Positions 9,243 through 22,600 of a stretch of DNA of 64,000 bases are shown one piece after another. The DNA comes from Smittia aterrima (Eukaryota; Arthropoda; Insecta; Diptera; Chironomidae), in assembly GCA_033063855.1 (NCBI GenBank), contig CP093829.1, positions 11,976,243-12,040,242 of the forward strand, read 5' to 3'. Both the position numbers and the translations under genes were made by a program. The stretch's first letter is position 1. Each line of letters begins with the position of its first letter. Under the pieces are notes generated by a model. That model made no database searches. It worked only from the letters and a program-made list of their open reading frames with translations, and had not been told where the DNA came from.

Positions 9243-10007
9243 ACTTGTGACAAAGGATACGAGATACGAATGCGACAAAAAAAGTAAGCTTTTCAAGTTC
9301 AAAAAATTCTCTTGAAAAAAATCAAGTTTACATGCAAAATCTACTCTAGCGAGTTCAAATCAGAAAAGGTGTTGAACAATCATGTTACAAGACTGCACTC
9401 GCAGATTCATATAATTGAACTGCTTAGAGACAAACGGAATCGAACAAGTTAATGAAGAGATTACCGACAATAAATCAATTCCATTGAGTGATTTATTACA
9501 TAAAATCTCGTCTCCGCCTCACAACGACACCCCGCCATCGCTGGAAATAAATCAAATCGAAATCGGTAACAAAGAGATTGTTGAATCGAGAGATGAGATT
9601 GATGAGCAGATATATGTTTCGCTTCGAAAGTCGCCAAATAAATTTGTCTGCAGAACTTGCAGTAAACGCTTCAATAAGCCAATCGACCTCAGAAGACATT
9701 CTGACGCTGTTCATGAGAAAAACGTCCATTTATTTGCTCGATTGCTGATTGTGACAAATCGTTTTCTCTGAAATGCACATTGCAACGACACTTGGAAACT
9801 CACAAAGTGGATCGGAAGGTAGTGACGTGCAAAGTTTGTGAAAAGACGCTCAGATCGGCAAGCAGCTTAAAGTTCCATGAAAGAATCCATGAAGATTTAA
9901 AGCCCCATCAATGTTCAACATGTTTGGTACGATTTAGAACGCCCGGAAACTTAAAATCTCATCGCAAGACTCACATCAACTCGAAAAGTAATTTTATGGC
10001 ATCGTGA
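9243..10007 (+). pseudogene. Decayed C2H2 zinc-finger protein gene
   Basis: An upstream piece ending YECDKK before a GTAAGC donor at about 9281 is followed by a degenerate finger near 9333-9400, in which the second Cys is a Tyr codon. The body then contains a finger FVCRTCSKRF with its HxxxxxH, a finger CSIADCDKSF reached only after a 1-2 nt shift in the A-run at 9717-9724, and two intact fingers in the last 75 codons (CKVCEKTL, CSTCLVRF). The first frame stops at 9769, while the fingers continue in another frame to the stop at 10005. An earlier frame also stops near 9447. C2H2 fingers normally bind DNA. This copy looks inactivated, unless a sequence error in the A-run explains the shift. It abuts the structured block at 9151. 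Confidence 0.65.
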
Positions 10008-13000
10008 ACATCGAGCTCTGATGCTAATGGAGCTATTCCGTGAAACAAGAAATGGCAACAAAGTGCATCATAAAATCCTGATGATTCCTTTTGTTTTGGA
10101 ATCGTAAAAAAGATTTCCGTTTCTGATTTTAAACGGAACATGATTTTCTTTAGTAGAAAACACCAATGAAATGTCTTGTTGAATTAAAAAAGTTATTTTT
10201 TATTTGAAGAAAAGTTTTTTTTTTCACTTTTGTCTTGTCGTAAAAAAAAGCTTTTATCTCTTGATGAAAGAGAACGATTGTGAAGCAGTTCAGCGAGGAT
10301 AAAACCTAATAAAATGAAGAAGTTCCTCATTTAAATTTAATTAAAGCTCTTTATCACAGCGAAAGAGCGAGCAGGGAGATTCCATCTCGTGAACAAAAGA
10401 AAATAAATCTCTAAATTAAGCCACAGGCGGCGAGCAGGTCGACGAGCTAACATATAATTCAAACCTCAAGGTCGCCGATAATTAATTGATTGTGGGAATT
10501 GAACAATTGATGTAAAAACTTTCAAACTCAAGACTTTAAGTGATTTTAATAAAGAACGATTACATTATTAAACCTCCTTTTGAAATTCAACCATCTGCGA
10601 CAAAAATTTTGTCACAAAATCTTTTTACATGACACAATTTTATTCTGAATCAATCAATTGCCGTTTTGGGAGCAAACGATCAACAATCCTTCAAGAACAA
10701 TCTCAAACGGCTTGTTGGAATTCCGTCAACGACATCGTCAATACATGAACTTTGACGTTATCTGCCAAGTGACGAAAGGAGAAGCGAACATTAGGTATAT
10801 ATACAATTGAATCGAAGAAAGGAATCACAGGAGAAAATCGAATTGCCAATTCAAGAGTAAACAAAGTAAATTGAATTCTGAATGAGAATTCCTGAGCGGC
10901 CAGCTTCCGCAACATAATTGAGACTTGAATGTTCAGGATTTAGACAAATTCATGAAATGGTTCGGGAATATTTGAACAAATTCTCGAGAACCAAATTATA
11001 ATTCAATTTCCCTTCTCCTTAATCATCGAAAATGTCGTTGAAACTTCATAGAAGGCTTAAAATGTCAAAAAGGATTTTTAGTAAGTCTTATTTTAAACGC
11101 TGCTGATGACACTTGAAGTCGAAGATCTTACTTGATTTAATTACCGCTCAAACAGAGGAAAATATCAAATTTTCCAAATTGCTGCCACGTCTAATAAACA
11201 AAGGAAGAACTGAAGTTCTATCCTTACCTCTCTGAAACCACATCAAAGTCACGGAAATATATTTAAACATTTTACTATTCTCATCATCAAACGAAAGCCC
11301 CATCCATCTGTTCACTGCAGGTTTCTTGGCCTTCCATGATATTTGGAAGTTATTAAATTTCAGAAAATTCTTTCTTTCCTTCAAGCACATTTGTGAATTC
11401 CTAGAAACTTATTCAAGTAAACATCAAAGCTTCGAGAAAAGTTCGCGTGATGCAACGAGAAAGGTTTTCAAGAAGGCAAATTCGAAAAGTTTTGAATCTT
11501 TTCAGTGTTTGAACTCGGGTAATGTTTGTTTACTTTTAAATAAAACAAAAAAAATTTACCGCCGATGGCTTAGAAGCTCCTCGACCCGATGCTTCGTTGA
11601 ATAACAAGATTCTGTTTTTTAAAGATGTGTTTTTGCTTCGAAAGCTTTCATCAAGAATGAAAGAGAATGAAGCTCAAAAGATTTTTTCGCGTTCCGAAAA
11701 AGACGAGGAAGGGACAATTGAAGCCTTTTGGGTTGATGAAAATTGAATCTCAAGATTTCGATGATTTCATTTCCATTAATAAGAAAACGCTGTTCGAGAC
11801 ACATAAAAGCGACGAACAAGGAAAAGCAAGACGAAGAAGGGTCGAGACGCATTTTAAGTTTATTTAAACGACACCAAAAATTGGATTGCCCCGAAGGTCA
11901 ACAAAATTAAATTGTAACTTCAATTCCTCTGAAATATAAAAATTTTAGTGAATCTAAACCAAACAGAAATTTAAGGCATGACCAGAGCTTCTTGTATGAG
12001 TCAGCATTGCAGTAACAAGTATAAAACCTTCAACATTTAAAATTCTGATTATTTTGGGTTTGCCCATGACGACTCATTCTTGACGAGTTGAAACATTCCT
12101 CCTGATAAAATTTGCATGATTCTTCTTTCTTCATCCAGCAAATGTTTCAATTCTAGGCGAATACAAAATTATTTTCTCTCTCTCGGCTACTTTGTTGTTT
12201 CTTTCTTCCTTCATCAAATGAAAGCAGGATTTCATTTGAATAACCAACCACTCTATCGAATAGATTTTTTTCTCTGAGCAAGTTTTTCTGAGAATATACA
12301 AGTAAAAATGGTCGATGTACGTGCATTGGACAGACGAGTCTAGCAAAAACGAAAAGTTTCTCATCTCCGGTGTGAGAAAAGCCATAAATTTTTTTCAAAA
12401 AAACTTAAAGTCTTCTCTTGCTATAAAAGTCAAGGGATGAGACCGTGCGTGATTTATAAATTCACCGCCTCGCCTAATAGAATTGTGAAGCAACAACTCG
12501 CACGCCGTCATCCATCATCGTTTGTTGCGCGATAATCGTAAAAGTCGTCGCTGACAACAAGCCTGAACATTTATTGGCGAAGTTGAGTGGCTGAAAAATT
12601 ATGTTAAGTCGTTGTTTGTGGCAATTGTTATGACTTTTATGATTCAGCCATGTGATGAGGAATAATATGAGTATAAATACTGTTCTGGACCTCATGCCAA
12701 CAACAATCCTGGTGCGGTTTTTGCCAAAGTGAAACCACTTTGACCCTCGCTCATAAAATTACGACAGTTTTTGACAATATCCAAATTAGATCTCTCATCA
12801 GCAAAAAGAATTCATTCGACCTACCGACCTTCGGCTATTCTGTAATTTGCATAAAACTCTCGAATTGTGCATGAAATTTTTAAGCGAAATAATTGCATAA
12901 CCGCTAAATTTATGTTGATGGCGCTTTCGCACGCAAAGGTTTTAAATATTCACAAAGAAAATAAAGTTTAGCATCATTCAGCTGTGGTTTTTAAAGCGAA

Positions 13001-16000
13001 TCGAGGGAAGCATATAATTTCAAAGCGTGGAGTTGTTTTAACGCGCTTCTCCGAAATCGTGATAAGCTCAAATACTTCCAACAATTTCTCGACATGTGAG
13101 CGCTAAGCTTGAAATATTTTCCAGCGCTTCAGGTGAATCAGGAACTAAATATATTCCTTGAATAAAAACTGTTTGCATGCTTCACATCAAAAACTTTTCA
13201 ACAACAATTCCGTAAAAAGAATCTTTTTTCGAGGTTTTGACAGCAATGTATCTTGCCTGAGGTTTCTTTAAATTTGTATTTTACCCTGAAAAGAGTTTCC
13301 GGCTGAAAATTAACGAGGGAATCTCGACTAAATTTCTCACGTTTTGGATTACAAGAAAAATTCAGCAACGAAACGTGATGAGAAAAAAGATTTTAATCAT
13401 CGTCATCCGAAAGTGTAAACGAGCCACGTAAGAAAAATAAACTCGATGCAGCAACTTGAAGTTTAATTGAAGCGTTCAAGTGAAAAACATTTCTTCTGTC
13501 GTCAAGGCAATTTCTTCTTCTGGTTAACATTAATTTATTAAAATGAAATTCAAACGAATTATCGCTAACGAAATCCAGAAACGAGCAATTTCCTGCAATC
13601 GACAACGACGAAAACCAAAACTCAATTTTAGATTTCATTTATTATTTCATCATTTACAAGAAATTTCATTAAACGGAAACAAAGTCAAAGTTTAGCTCGC
13701 AGCAGAAGCTGTTCTTTTAGAAAACTTAAAGCATAAACTTAACAACAAAATATTCCAAGTTAATTAATTCGTTTCTAGTTGTGTCACTTAAAAGCTATCG
13801 AACGATTCAGTAAAGTTCTCTCGACACATTGAAAGTCTCTCACAGAAAGTTTATAATTAGTGTTTTGCAGGACTGTGCGTCAATTAAGTCAAATCTTCAA
13901 TTTTAGAAAATGATCATTTATTTTCAAATAAGCAATGTTGCGATAAATTAACAATTCAATTGTTTTACTCGCATTGGAGTCAGTGACCTAAATTTACATC
14001 AGCCCCACGACAACAGCTTTCATGACCTTACCATGACAACTTTTCAATTTTCAACACGCGCCTATAGGAAAATCTCTTCTCTTTACACAAACATTTAAAG
14101 CTATTCAGAGGAAAATTTACAGATTGATTCAATTGAATTCGTTTAATTATAGTGATGCGATAGGTTCTAATGAATGTTTCTTTGGTTCAATGTGAATGAA
14201 GCAAGTTTGACGTCTTGCAAAGTTTCGTTTGGTTCCATATTTCAATTTGAGTTAGATAGGAAATGTCATTGGACGTTAAGGCATGTCGAAAACGCGATAA
14301 AACTTTTTTTCTTCGGATTAAAATGCTAAGGTTTCGTTAACAACTTGGGGAGGGTTCCTCCTTCCTTGGTGTTGTTGGAAAATTAATTTGACTGGATGTG
14401 AAAATATTTCAGGGTCGTCTCGCTTTTAATATCTCCGTCGTCTTTGTAAAGCTTTAGAAGTCTAGCACTGTTCAACAATCAATCGTTGGAGGGATTTTTC
14501 TATTCAAATCACATCAAGACACCGTAATGAATGTGGTCCCGATTCGCGGAATATTTATTTATTTTTATTTATAAAATTGTCCTCTGGGTTTGAAATGTAT
14601 TTAAGGAGTTCTCATTAATATTTAATAACTTTTAAAAGCTTTTCTACCAAAACTTTTGACTTCCGTTTAAACAGTGGGGAACCTGAAGATAATGACAAAA
14701 TAATTCTCAGAAAGGAGATGATATCAACGATGAATAGCACCGCACATTGAGTTAAGGGATTTTTAAAAGCTTTTAAATTACTTTGCTTCCCTCCACGACT
14801 TTCAAATCTCTCTTCGATTCATCTCAAGGTATAAAAATTGTTTTGAGCTCTCACGTAAAAGTTCGATTTAAAGGAAAAAGAGTCTTGTGGAAAGAGGATA
14901 TAAAGTTTCTCTGATATTTCGCAATCTTCTGATATTTATTGATTTTTATTTCGACAAAAAATATCCCCGAATTGATATGGCAACGAATCTACGTTTCCCT
15001 TTTTTTCTTACGTATAAAATCCTATTACGGGCAATTTCATAAAAGGAAATTTTTCTGATAACTTCTCAATAAAATAAAATCCATAAAACAATTCAGAGAA
15101 GTCCGCCATCCGAAGCTTCCCATCATTTTATTGAAAACTTTGACATCCTTAAATCGAAAGGTTCGGTTCATTACCAAAGATCAAATGCGTCAGATTGTAA
15201 ATTCAACGACGCGAGGGAAACGTTGATAAGAGTGAAAACGATTTTGAACTAATTAGGAATTTTTGTCGTAAACGATTTTCGTTGAGAATTATCAACGATT
15301 CTAAATCAATTTCAATTATTCAACCAATTTATCGATTAAAAACATTCCAAGTTTTCTTGATGCGTGAATATTTCCACTCTCATCGTTCACAAAATGAAAT
15401 TTTAATGAGCAAGTCAACATTGTCATTGTCTACTCAAATCCATTGCCCCGAAGGGTCGTCGTAAAAAAACTCGAATCGATCAAGACTTCATTGAAGGAAA
15501 CTCCGATTTTTTGTTCATCGACTTCTGTTAGGTTTCCTTTGATCGTAATGACCACCATAATTTAGATAAAACTTTATGTTTACGGATGGGAAGCGACGAA
15601 TCAATAAAAATCTTTATGGAATGAATAAAACAGGAAAAATGCTCTTGTCGAAATAATTATCGCACGGCTGTTGCTTCAGCGCGATGATTAAAAGGAAATT
15701 CATAAGTTCAAAGTTATAAATCATTGAATCGATTTCTCCGTGCACACTCGCCGATAAATCTTTCGATTTGATATTCAATTTAAACAATTCCGCGATCATT
15801 AAGCATCGATTAAACATTTCAACTCGTGTGTATTTGTTTTAGCCTTCCGATCATTCGTAGCATTATAATTTAGTTGTAAACACGAATTGTTTGATGAATC
15901 TTCTTATTTATCTGGTGTTTTCAGACCGTGTGCGCAAGTAAGCAAACGAAAGATTTGAGATATTATGCCTGCTTTTCTTAATTGTTATTACTTTATACAA

Positions 16001-16677
16001 TCGCAGGAAAAGTTTATGTTTTCTCAATGAGATTTATTACAGATTTGTGTATTTGCAGCTAGAGTTTCATAGGTTTGAATTCTCATCGCGATCGATTTTC
16101 CGTGGAAGTTAAGAAAATAATAAAATTTAATTCAGGCTGTAGGGAGAGTTCGCAAATTAAGTCACGGTCATTCTAAAGTTAAATTTCGAGAGGAAAATAT
16201 TTTTTCTTCACGTAATTTACGATCGTTTCTTGATTCCTCGTTAATATTTTATCATTTGTATCACTTTATATGTTCATAAGCAACAGAGAAAATCCATTAA
16301 CGCAATCGAGACCGATGATCTGCAAATACTAACAACAGTCGAATTGAGTTTCGAGCCATTTATAATCAGTCGAAGGATGATTGTTTGCTTTACGCCCGTT
16401 CATTGTTCTAGAGTTTTAATGAATCGATTAACTTATGCATGGTCCAATAACATCCAATTCGTCTGTCGATGATTTACACAAGTAAATGTTTACTTTACTT
16501 TATGTTTTGGAGTTCGAGTAATTCGAGGCCTTAAAGAGATTTCTCGTCGATAAGTCGCGCAAGAAGCTTCGACGGTTGGCAATTTTTTAGTTTACGCAGC
16601 TCTTCACCGCTTCGCTACACTAGCAGTTCACTAAGTTCACTCCTAATATTTACAAAGAGCTTGAGCTGCTCCGTCAG
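10008..16677. other. Long noncoding stretch
   Basis: In about 6.7 kb I find no convincing exon, RNA gene or mobile element on either strand. Open frames here are short, lack domain signatures and have no matching splice contexts. It is AT-rich with ordinary poly-A/T runs. The right end probably includes the 3' UTR of the fibronectin-III membrane protein that ends at 16678. Confidence 0.5.
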
Positions 16678-19600
16678 CTACAAGAACTCAGGTTTCTTCT
16701 CCTCTCCCTCCGTTGGCGATGTTGGCGATTGATTTCTCGATGGTGCGGGCGACGGACCCGAAATTGAAAGTGTTGGTAGTGCAGCCAAAAGCTTTTTGGG
16801 CGTTATCTTTGTACTGTTTGGAATTTTATGCGTTGATGTCGATGGCTCGTTATGACACTCTACCATTTCAACTTTCTCGCGATGCGGAGTCTCCTCGCTT
16901 TCCCAAATTTTGTTCGATGGATTCTCAGAGAAACGACGCTATGGGGAAATCAAATACAAAATATTTGACGTTTGAGTTTAGCGTCAAGTTTTGCTTACAT
17001 TTTGGTTGCCTGATGGAATGTTCTCAGCGCTCTTTGCTTTTCTACAAAGAACACTTTGCGATCCGTAGCGTCTAATAAATTCTATTGAGTCAAAGCCTCG
17101 TCCCTCCGACGAAACAAAGATTGCTGAATTAATTCTTGCTCGTTGACAACGCTCCGATATCACAGTTGATGGCTCATCAGTCGACCAGTGGGGATGAATG
17201 TGCTGTAGTTGCAATGAAGCAAGAGACAATGTAAATATATATAAGTCGCTACATTTTAATCTCATCAGTTAATTGAACAAACTAAAGCGTGTTTACAATG
17301 TCTATATAAAGTTTAGGAAGAGGTTGAAAAATCTGTGAAATCAAACGACTGTGAAAGAAAAGTCGAACACGGTGGAGCAACAAGAGAAATAAGAGAAAAA
17401 GAGCGAAAGAAAAGCGGAAGGAAAGAGCTTTATTTACATTAGATGAAGTTTAAACAAGCTATAAAGTTATTTAATTAATTGGATCTTTTAATTTATGGTT
17501 GAATGCGCTGGGGAGAAAACGTCATATAGTGTTTGGAACGATTGCAGTTTAATTATCTTAATCGGATTGCGAGTGCGAAAAGTTTTTCATAAAACCGTTC
17601 ACTGTGTTAGATAAAATCTTCGTTCTATAATTATTTTTACATAAAATTAACAACATCGAACAAAAGCTGGGAGAGGGAGAGAGAAAATCAATAAAACATG
17701 TTTAAGGAGCCATGTTCAATGAATTATTCATAAAGTTCCATTTGAGGGCGCGTTCAACCTTTTACGATTGCGAGTGAATCCTTGAAAGGATTGCGAAGCT
17801 TAATCGTCGAAAACAAATTGCTCGACTTTCTGTTGTTGCTCGTTGCCGATGACGATGCTTGCAGTCCGATTTTAATCCCAAACTCAATAAATAAAAGATC
17901 TAAATTAATCCATAATTCTTCAAAGAGAGCCCGAAGCTTCGCGGGCAAGCTCTGGATGAAAATAATTTAGATCTTTCGAACAGAAAGTTCGTATCATAAA
18001 TTATTCAATTTTCACTCCTCATCTTGAATACGCCAGAGCTTTGTTTGCGAAACAGCTTTCTTCGGATTTATTGTGATTCCATCTGGAGTGATACGAACTG
18101 CAACGAATCGTGTTGTGGTAGTTTCGATAACAAACGACGTGCTCCTTTGCTTGCATCGGAGACTTGAATAATCGTTTATGAAATTCCCTGGATTTTAGTT
18201 GCTAAAATAGTTAATTTAAAAGCATGTTTCATTTCACTGCGGTCGAAGTTTCGAAACCCAGCTCCGTTGCAGCAGAAAGTTTGTGGCTCAAAATTTACTG
18301 CTACAATACAAAACGTCGACGTTTATGAAAAGCGGGATTTTCCTCTAATAATCTCGAAATATATATATGAAGTTTACCACTGACGGAATTTGATTTAATT
18401 TTAACGAACAAAACAACTCACAGCGTGGATAGAACAAGAGTGCAAAATGTGTTTATAAAAATTTATAAAGAGGAAAAATAATAACTTAAGCGTTTTTCGT
18501 AATAAAGTTGAAGCGAGAAAAATAAGATAAAACTTTAAAACTTTCGAGGAGAAAAATCTTTAGTGCATCAATGAGGATTAAATTATCTTTAAGCTTCATG
18601 GCGTTGTGAGTGAAAAGCTTTAAAAGAGCTTTAAGAATTTCACATTTTTCAATTTGCGATTCCGATTAAAAATGTTTGAGGGCTCATTCCGCACGTTGAG
18701 ATTATTCAAGTCACTTCCTCTGCCTTTCGAAGGTTCAATCCCTCGCACGAAAGGTAAGTCGAAGTGAATTTAATATTCATGAGTTTCTTCGAATTGAAAT
18801 TCCAAAGTTTCAAGATGAGTGCAATGTTAGCGAGTTTTGTGATGCAGATGAGAGAGAGGATGTCCATGAATGAGTGTTGGTAATTAATGCAGATTGCAGA
18901 TTCTATCTAACAATGGGGATTTTGATATTGTAGTAATACATCAACCTGATGTTTATTTCAATCAATCTCCATCGGAAGGTTCAGGAAATTACAGAATCAG
19001 AACTATTCGTTTTAATTTATTTTATGGCAATTCCGATAAATTTATTGCTTAGCCTTTGTGATCCTTGCCAATAAAGATTTCCAATGAAAGACGAGTCAAT
19101 CGCTTACGATAATGAAATTAGTTTGGAATCGTGTTGGGGTGTGTGGAGATAATTGAAGCGTTTAATATTTCATGACTTTTGTATGCAGGAGAAGCCTCAT
19201 TGAATAAAATTAAAGAAACAAACTTTTCGAGTCAATGTGTGATTGTGTCTAACGGAAAGGTTGAAATGTGTAGGAAGGACCGTCACTATTGTTCGTGGGT
19301 CAGCTGTAGAACTAAGAGACACAAAGGAAAAGCATAGGTGACATCACTAAAAGGGAAACTAATGAAAATTGACATAACGTTTGGGAAGGTGACAGTAGTT
19401 CGGGGGCGAACTGATGAACTGCACTAGATTAGAGTCCAGAAAACTAATTAATCAATGTAATTGCTATGTATTTACAAAACTAATGCAAAGATTTATGATT
19501 TCCAGATAGAATTTGCTTCACCATCGTTGAATATTGTTCAACTCTAACTACTCAAATTGTAAGTAGAAAAGGGAGAAATATTTAGCGTGTAAATGAGCCA

Positions 19601-22600
19601 AAGAGAGTAGTCGTCATTAATTGTAGACTTACGAGTGAAAGGAGTCGACACACACGTCCACAGGTGCTTTCGAGTTTCTCAAAAGGCGATGTCAGCACAT
19701 TTGTATCTCAGTGCTCATAAATCTTTGCAAAGAAAATATTTCCACAAAAAATTGTTTTTGAGGGAAAAAAGTTTGTTGGATTAGACAAACTTTATCGGGT
19801 CGAGTGAGAGAAAAGACGCTTTGATGCTTTTTGGTTTGGTCAAACACTTACACAATATTCAATATCTTCGTGATCGGTTCGACTTGGAGCATTTCGACTT
19901 GCCTTGGTTCCGTTGTCAGAGGAGCGCAAGCCACTGCTCGCAAACATTAACCGTTTCTGTCGCTGCGTGTACTGTCTTGAGTCACCTTGATCCTGTTGAT
20001 GCTAGCTCCCACATTCCACGTCAGCGCGATGAAGCAGGGCAAACTGGCAGCCACACTCCCGCGAGTCTCTCGATCGCGATGGACAATGAAAGCAACGTTC
20101 TAGCAAGCCGCAGCCCTCACAGCGCGGTAAACACTAAATGTTTGATTTTGTTGACACATTTTTCGGTCAAATTGATTTTGTCATGGTCGAATTTTCAGTT
20201 TGTTTGTGTTCCCCCAAATATTTGTTAAGCGAGAGATTTGTGTTTGAGTATTTTTTGTTTTCGGAACGCAAAAAATAGAAGAAGAAACAAAAATGTCAAT
20301 AAGAACAAACGCAAGAGTCAAATGAAGACATTAAGAATGTCAGCAAAAGAATTTAGCGATAAACATTTTGCACTCCTAGACATAGAGATAGAGATACAGA
20401 GATAAAGACAGAGAAGGGGTTTCATGCCAATTGGAAAACAATTTGCCGGAAAATTTTATGGATTCGTTGCGCAGCGAGACGCGAGACGAATAAGAACACA
20501 ACTTGTCACAAATGTTGACGTCGTGAAAATTGATTGAATCAGTTCTCAGACTTTAAATTTCAAAGAGAACGCGAAGCCATAAAACTTGGCTTTGCCGGTT
20601 GGAACATTGAAGCTGAACGAAAGTTAGGCGATGGAAGGAGAAACAACATAAAAAATCCATTACTCTCGCAAGTTTAATGTTGCGAATATTTTTCCATATA
20701 TTCGAAACAATTGAATCAGCATAAGCAAATAAAATAAATAAATTTCGAATATTCACGCTGCTTTCCCCAGGATCAGCCCGAGGCGAGACTCCCCTCGTTA
20801 ATGTTTATGCAATCTGCTGCTAAGAAATTCTCGAAAACTCTTCGCGCACTTTGCAGCCACCAAAAATATCTCAATGAATTATTCTTTATGGAAATTGAGT
20901 CCCGAAGGCAACGCTCGTTATGAGAAGTTGGTAAATTATGAAAAAAGCAAATCGACTTTAGACATGAGTGGAGGGAAATTAAGTTACATGCAATTCACGT
21001 GATGAAAATCGATTTTCCAACAGCAAATAAGCCTGGAAATTGTGTCATGACAGTCGATCGTCACATACTTTTTTAAATGAGATCAAGTTTGAAAGAATCT
21101 TGTTCAGAAAGCTAAAACTTTAAATTTTCTTCAGAGTTTGTCGTCAGCATAAACGAACTCTAAACCCAAATGATACCCGAGGGCTTTAAGTAATGTATCT
21201 TCAAGTCTGACCTACATCAATCTGAATAGCTTAAGAGTCTTGAAAGCGCTAATGAAAGTTTGTACTGAGGTTGAGCGGTTGAGGAGATTTCACTTGAAGT
21301 ATAAGCTTTCAGTAAAGAATAAGCTTTTGCCGAAGGTTAAACAAAAAGTCAGAAAGAGTTCTGCTCTTGAAAATATTTTCGTACAAACTGCGCTGCTGTC
21401 ATTGAAATGATGAAGAAAAATTACCGAATAAAACGGCAAGAATTATCATAATTTACCTCGAAGCTTTTTACGAATATTTCTTCCTCACGGCAACTGCAGG
21501 GAAAATTTTTCTCTCGTCACTCATTTGCATGAAAAAATAATTTCGCGTGTCGACCAGTTATTTTTGCCTTCTCGCATTATTATGCATTTCGAAAAGAATC
21601 CTTCAACTTGAATATTGCTGTTTCCAACTTGAAAGCTTTCGGTCAATTTGCTTTGTCGATTTGAAGCGACACTTACAGCAATACGAATTAAGAAACAAAG
21701 TATGCAGATTAATTTTATTACGATGATGGCTACATTCGCAAGACGACTTGAAAGTTACAATTTGTAACTCTATTCCGATGCATTTCAGGAAATTCTTGAC
21801 GCAGGCGGAATGCGATCGAATGTCGCAGTTATTAGGGAATCAAATGAATGAATAATTGAATGAGAGATGGACGAAAATAGATCGAAGAACAATCGAAGTC
21901 ATGAAAAATTAATGTAAACTGATCCAGTTTCGTTTTACGCTTCAATTTTACCGAGAGTTTTGTTGATGTTGCGTTAATTGAAAAGCGAAATAATTGATAA
22001 GAGAATTCGAGAGGAATTGTTTATTACCATCAATGGTGTTACCTGATGCGAATGCTGTCCATTACAAGCACCTGCCGCACAAACTCCAGTCCCAGGAACT
22101 TTTAGTTGGTCCTGCTTATAATCGGGTTGATATGGAAGAAGCATTCGAATCTTCCCCCAGCGATTGAAGAACAAGCCGATGGCGCCTGCCCATACCATGA
22201 GCACTAAAACTACGATTCCTATTTCGACACCGCGTATCTGTAAAAATAGAATTGAAGTGTCGAGTGATATTGAAACAGCACGGGGGAATAATGATCGTGA
22301 GCAAACAAACACCAACTGACTTGTTTAATCAAGACGAATTAATTAAACTTGCCGACAGCGTTTGCTATTGGAAAGGAAGCGAATCCGTTTCATTGTGCGC
22401 TCTCCCGCAACTGCAAAGCTAATTAAATATGCAAAGTTTACCGTTGGAAGTTCTCGTGTTGTCGAATTGGCTGAGTGGTTTCCCTCTTTGTAGTGAGGAT
22501 CGGCGAAGGGAGGAAGTGGTGGCCCATTCACGCTGTCCATTGGAAAATCTTGTTGCGGTGACGTCCGTGGTGCTTCTGGAATTACAATTAAAAAATTGAA

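Noticed and set aside
9243..10007. Zinc-finger gene as an intact gene with an unrecognised intron at the frameshift
   Set aside because: The shift falls inside an A-run between two fingers with no GT-AG pair, and an earlier finger has lost a Cys, so decay (or a sequence error) fits better.
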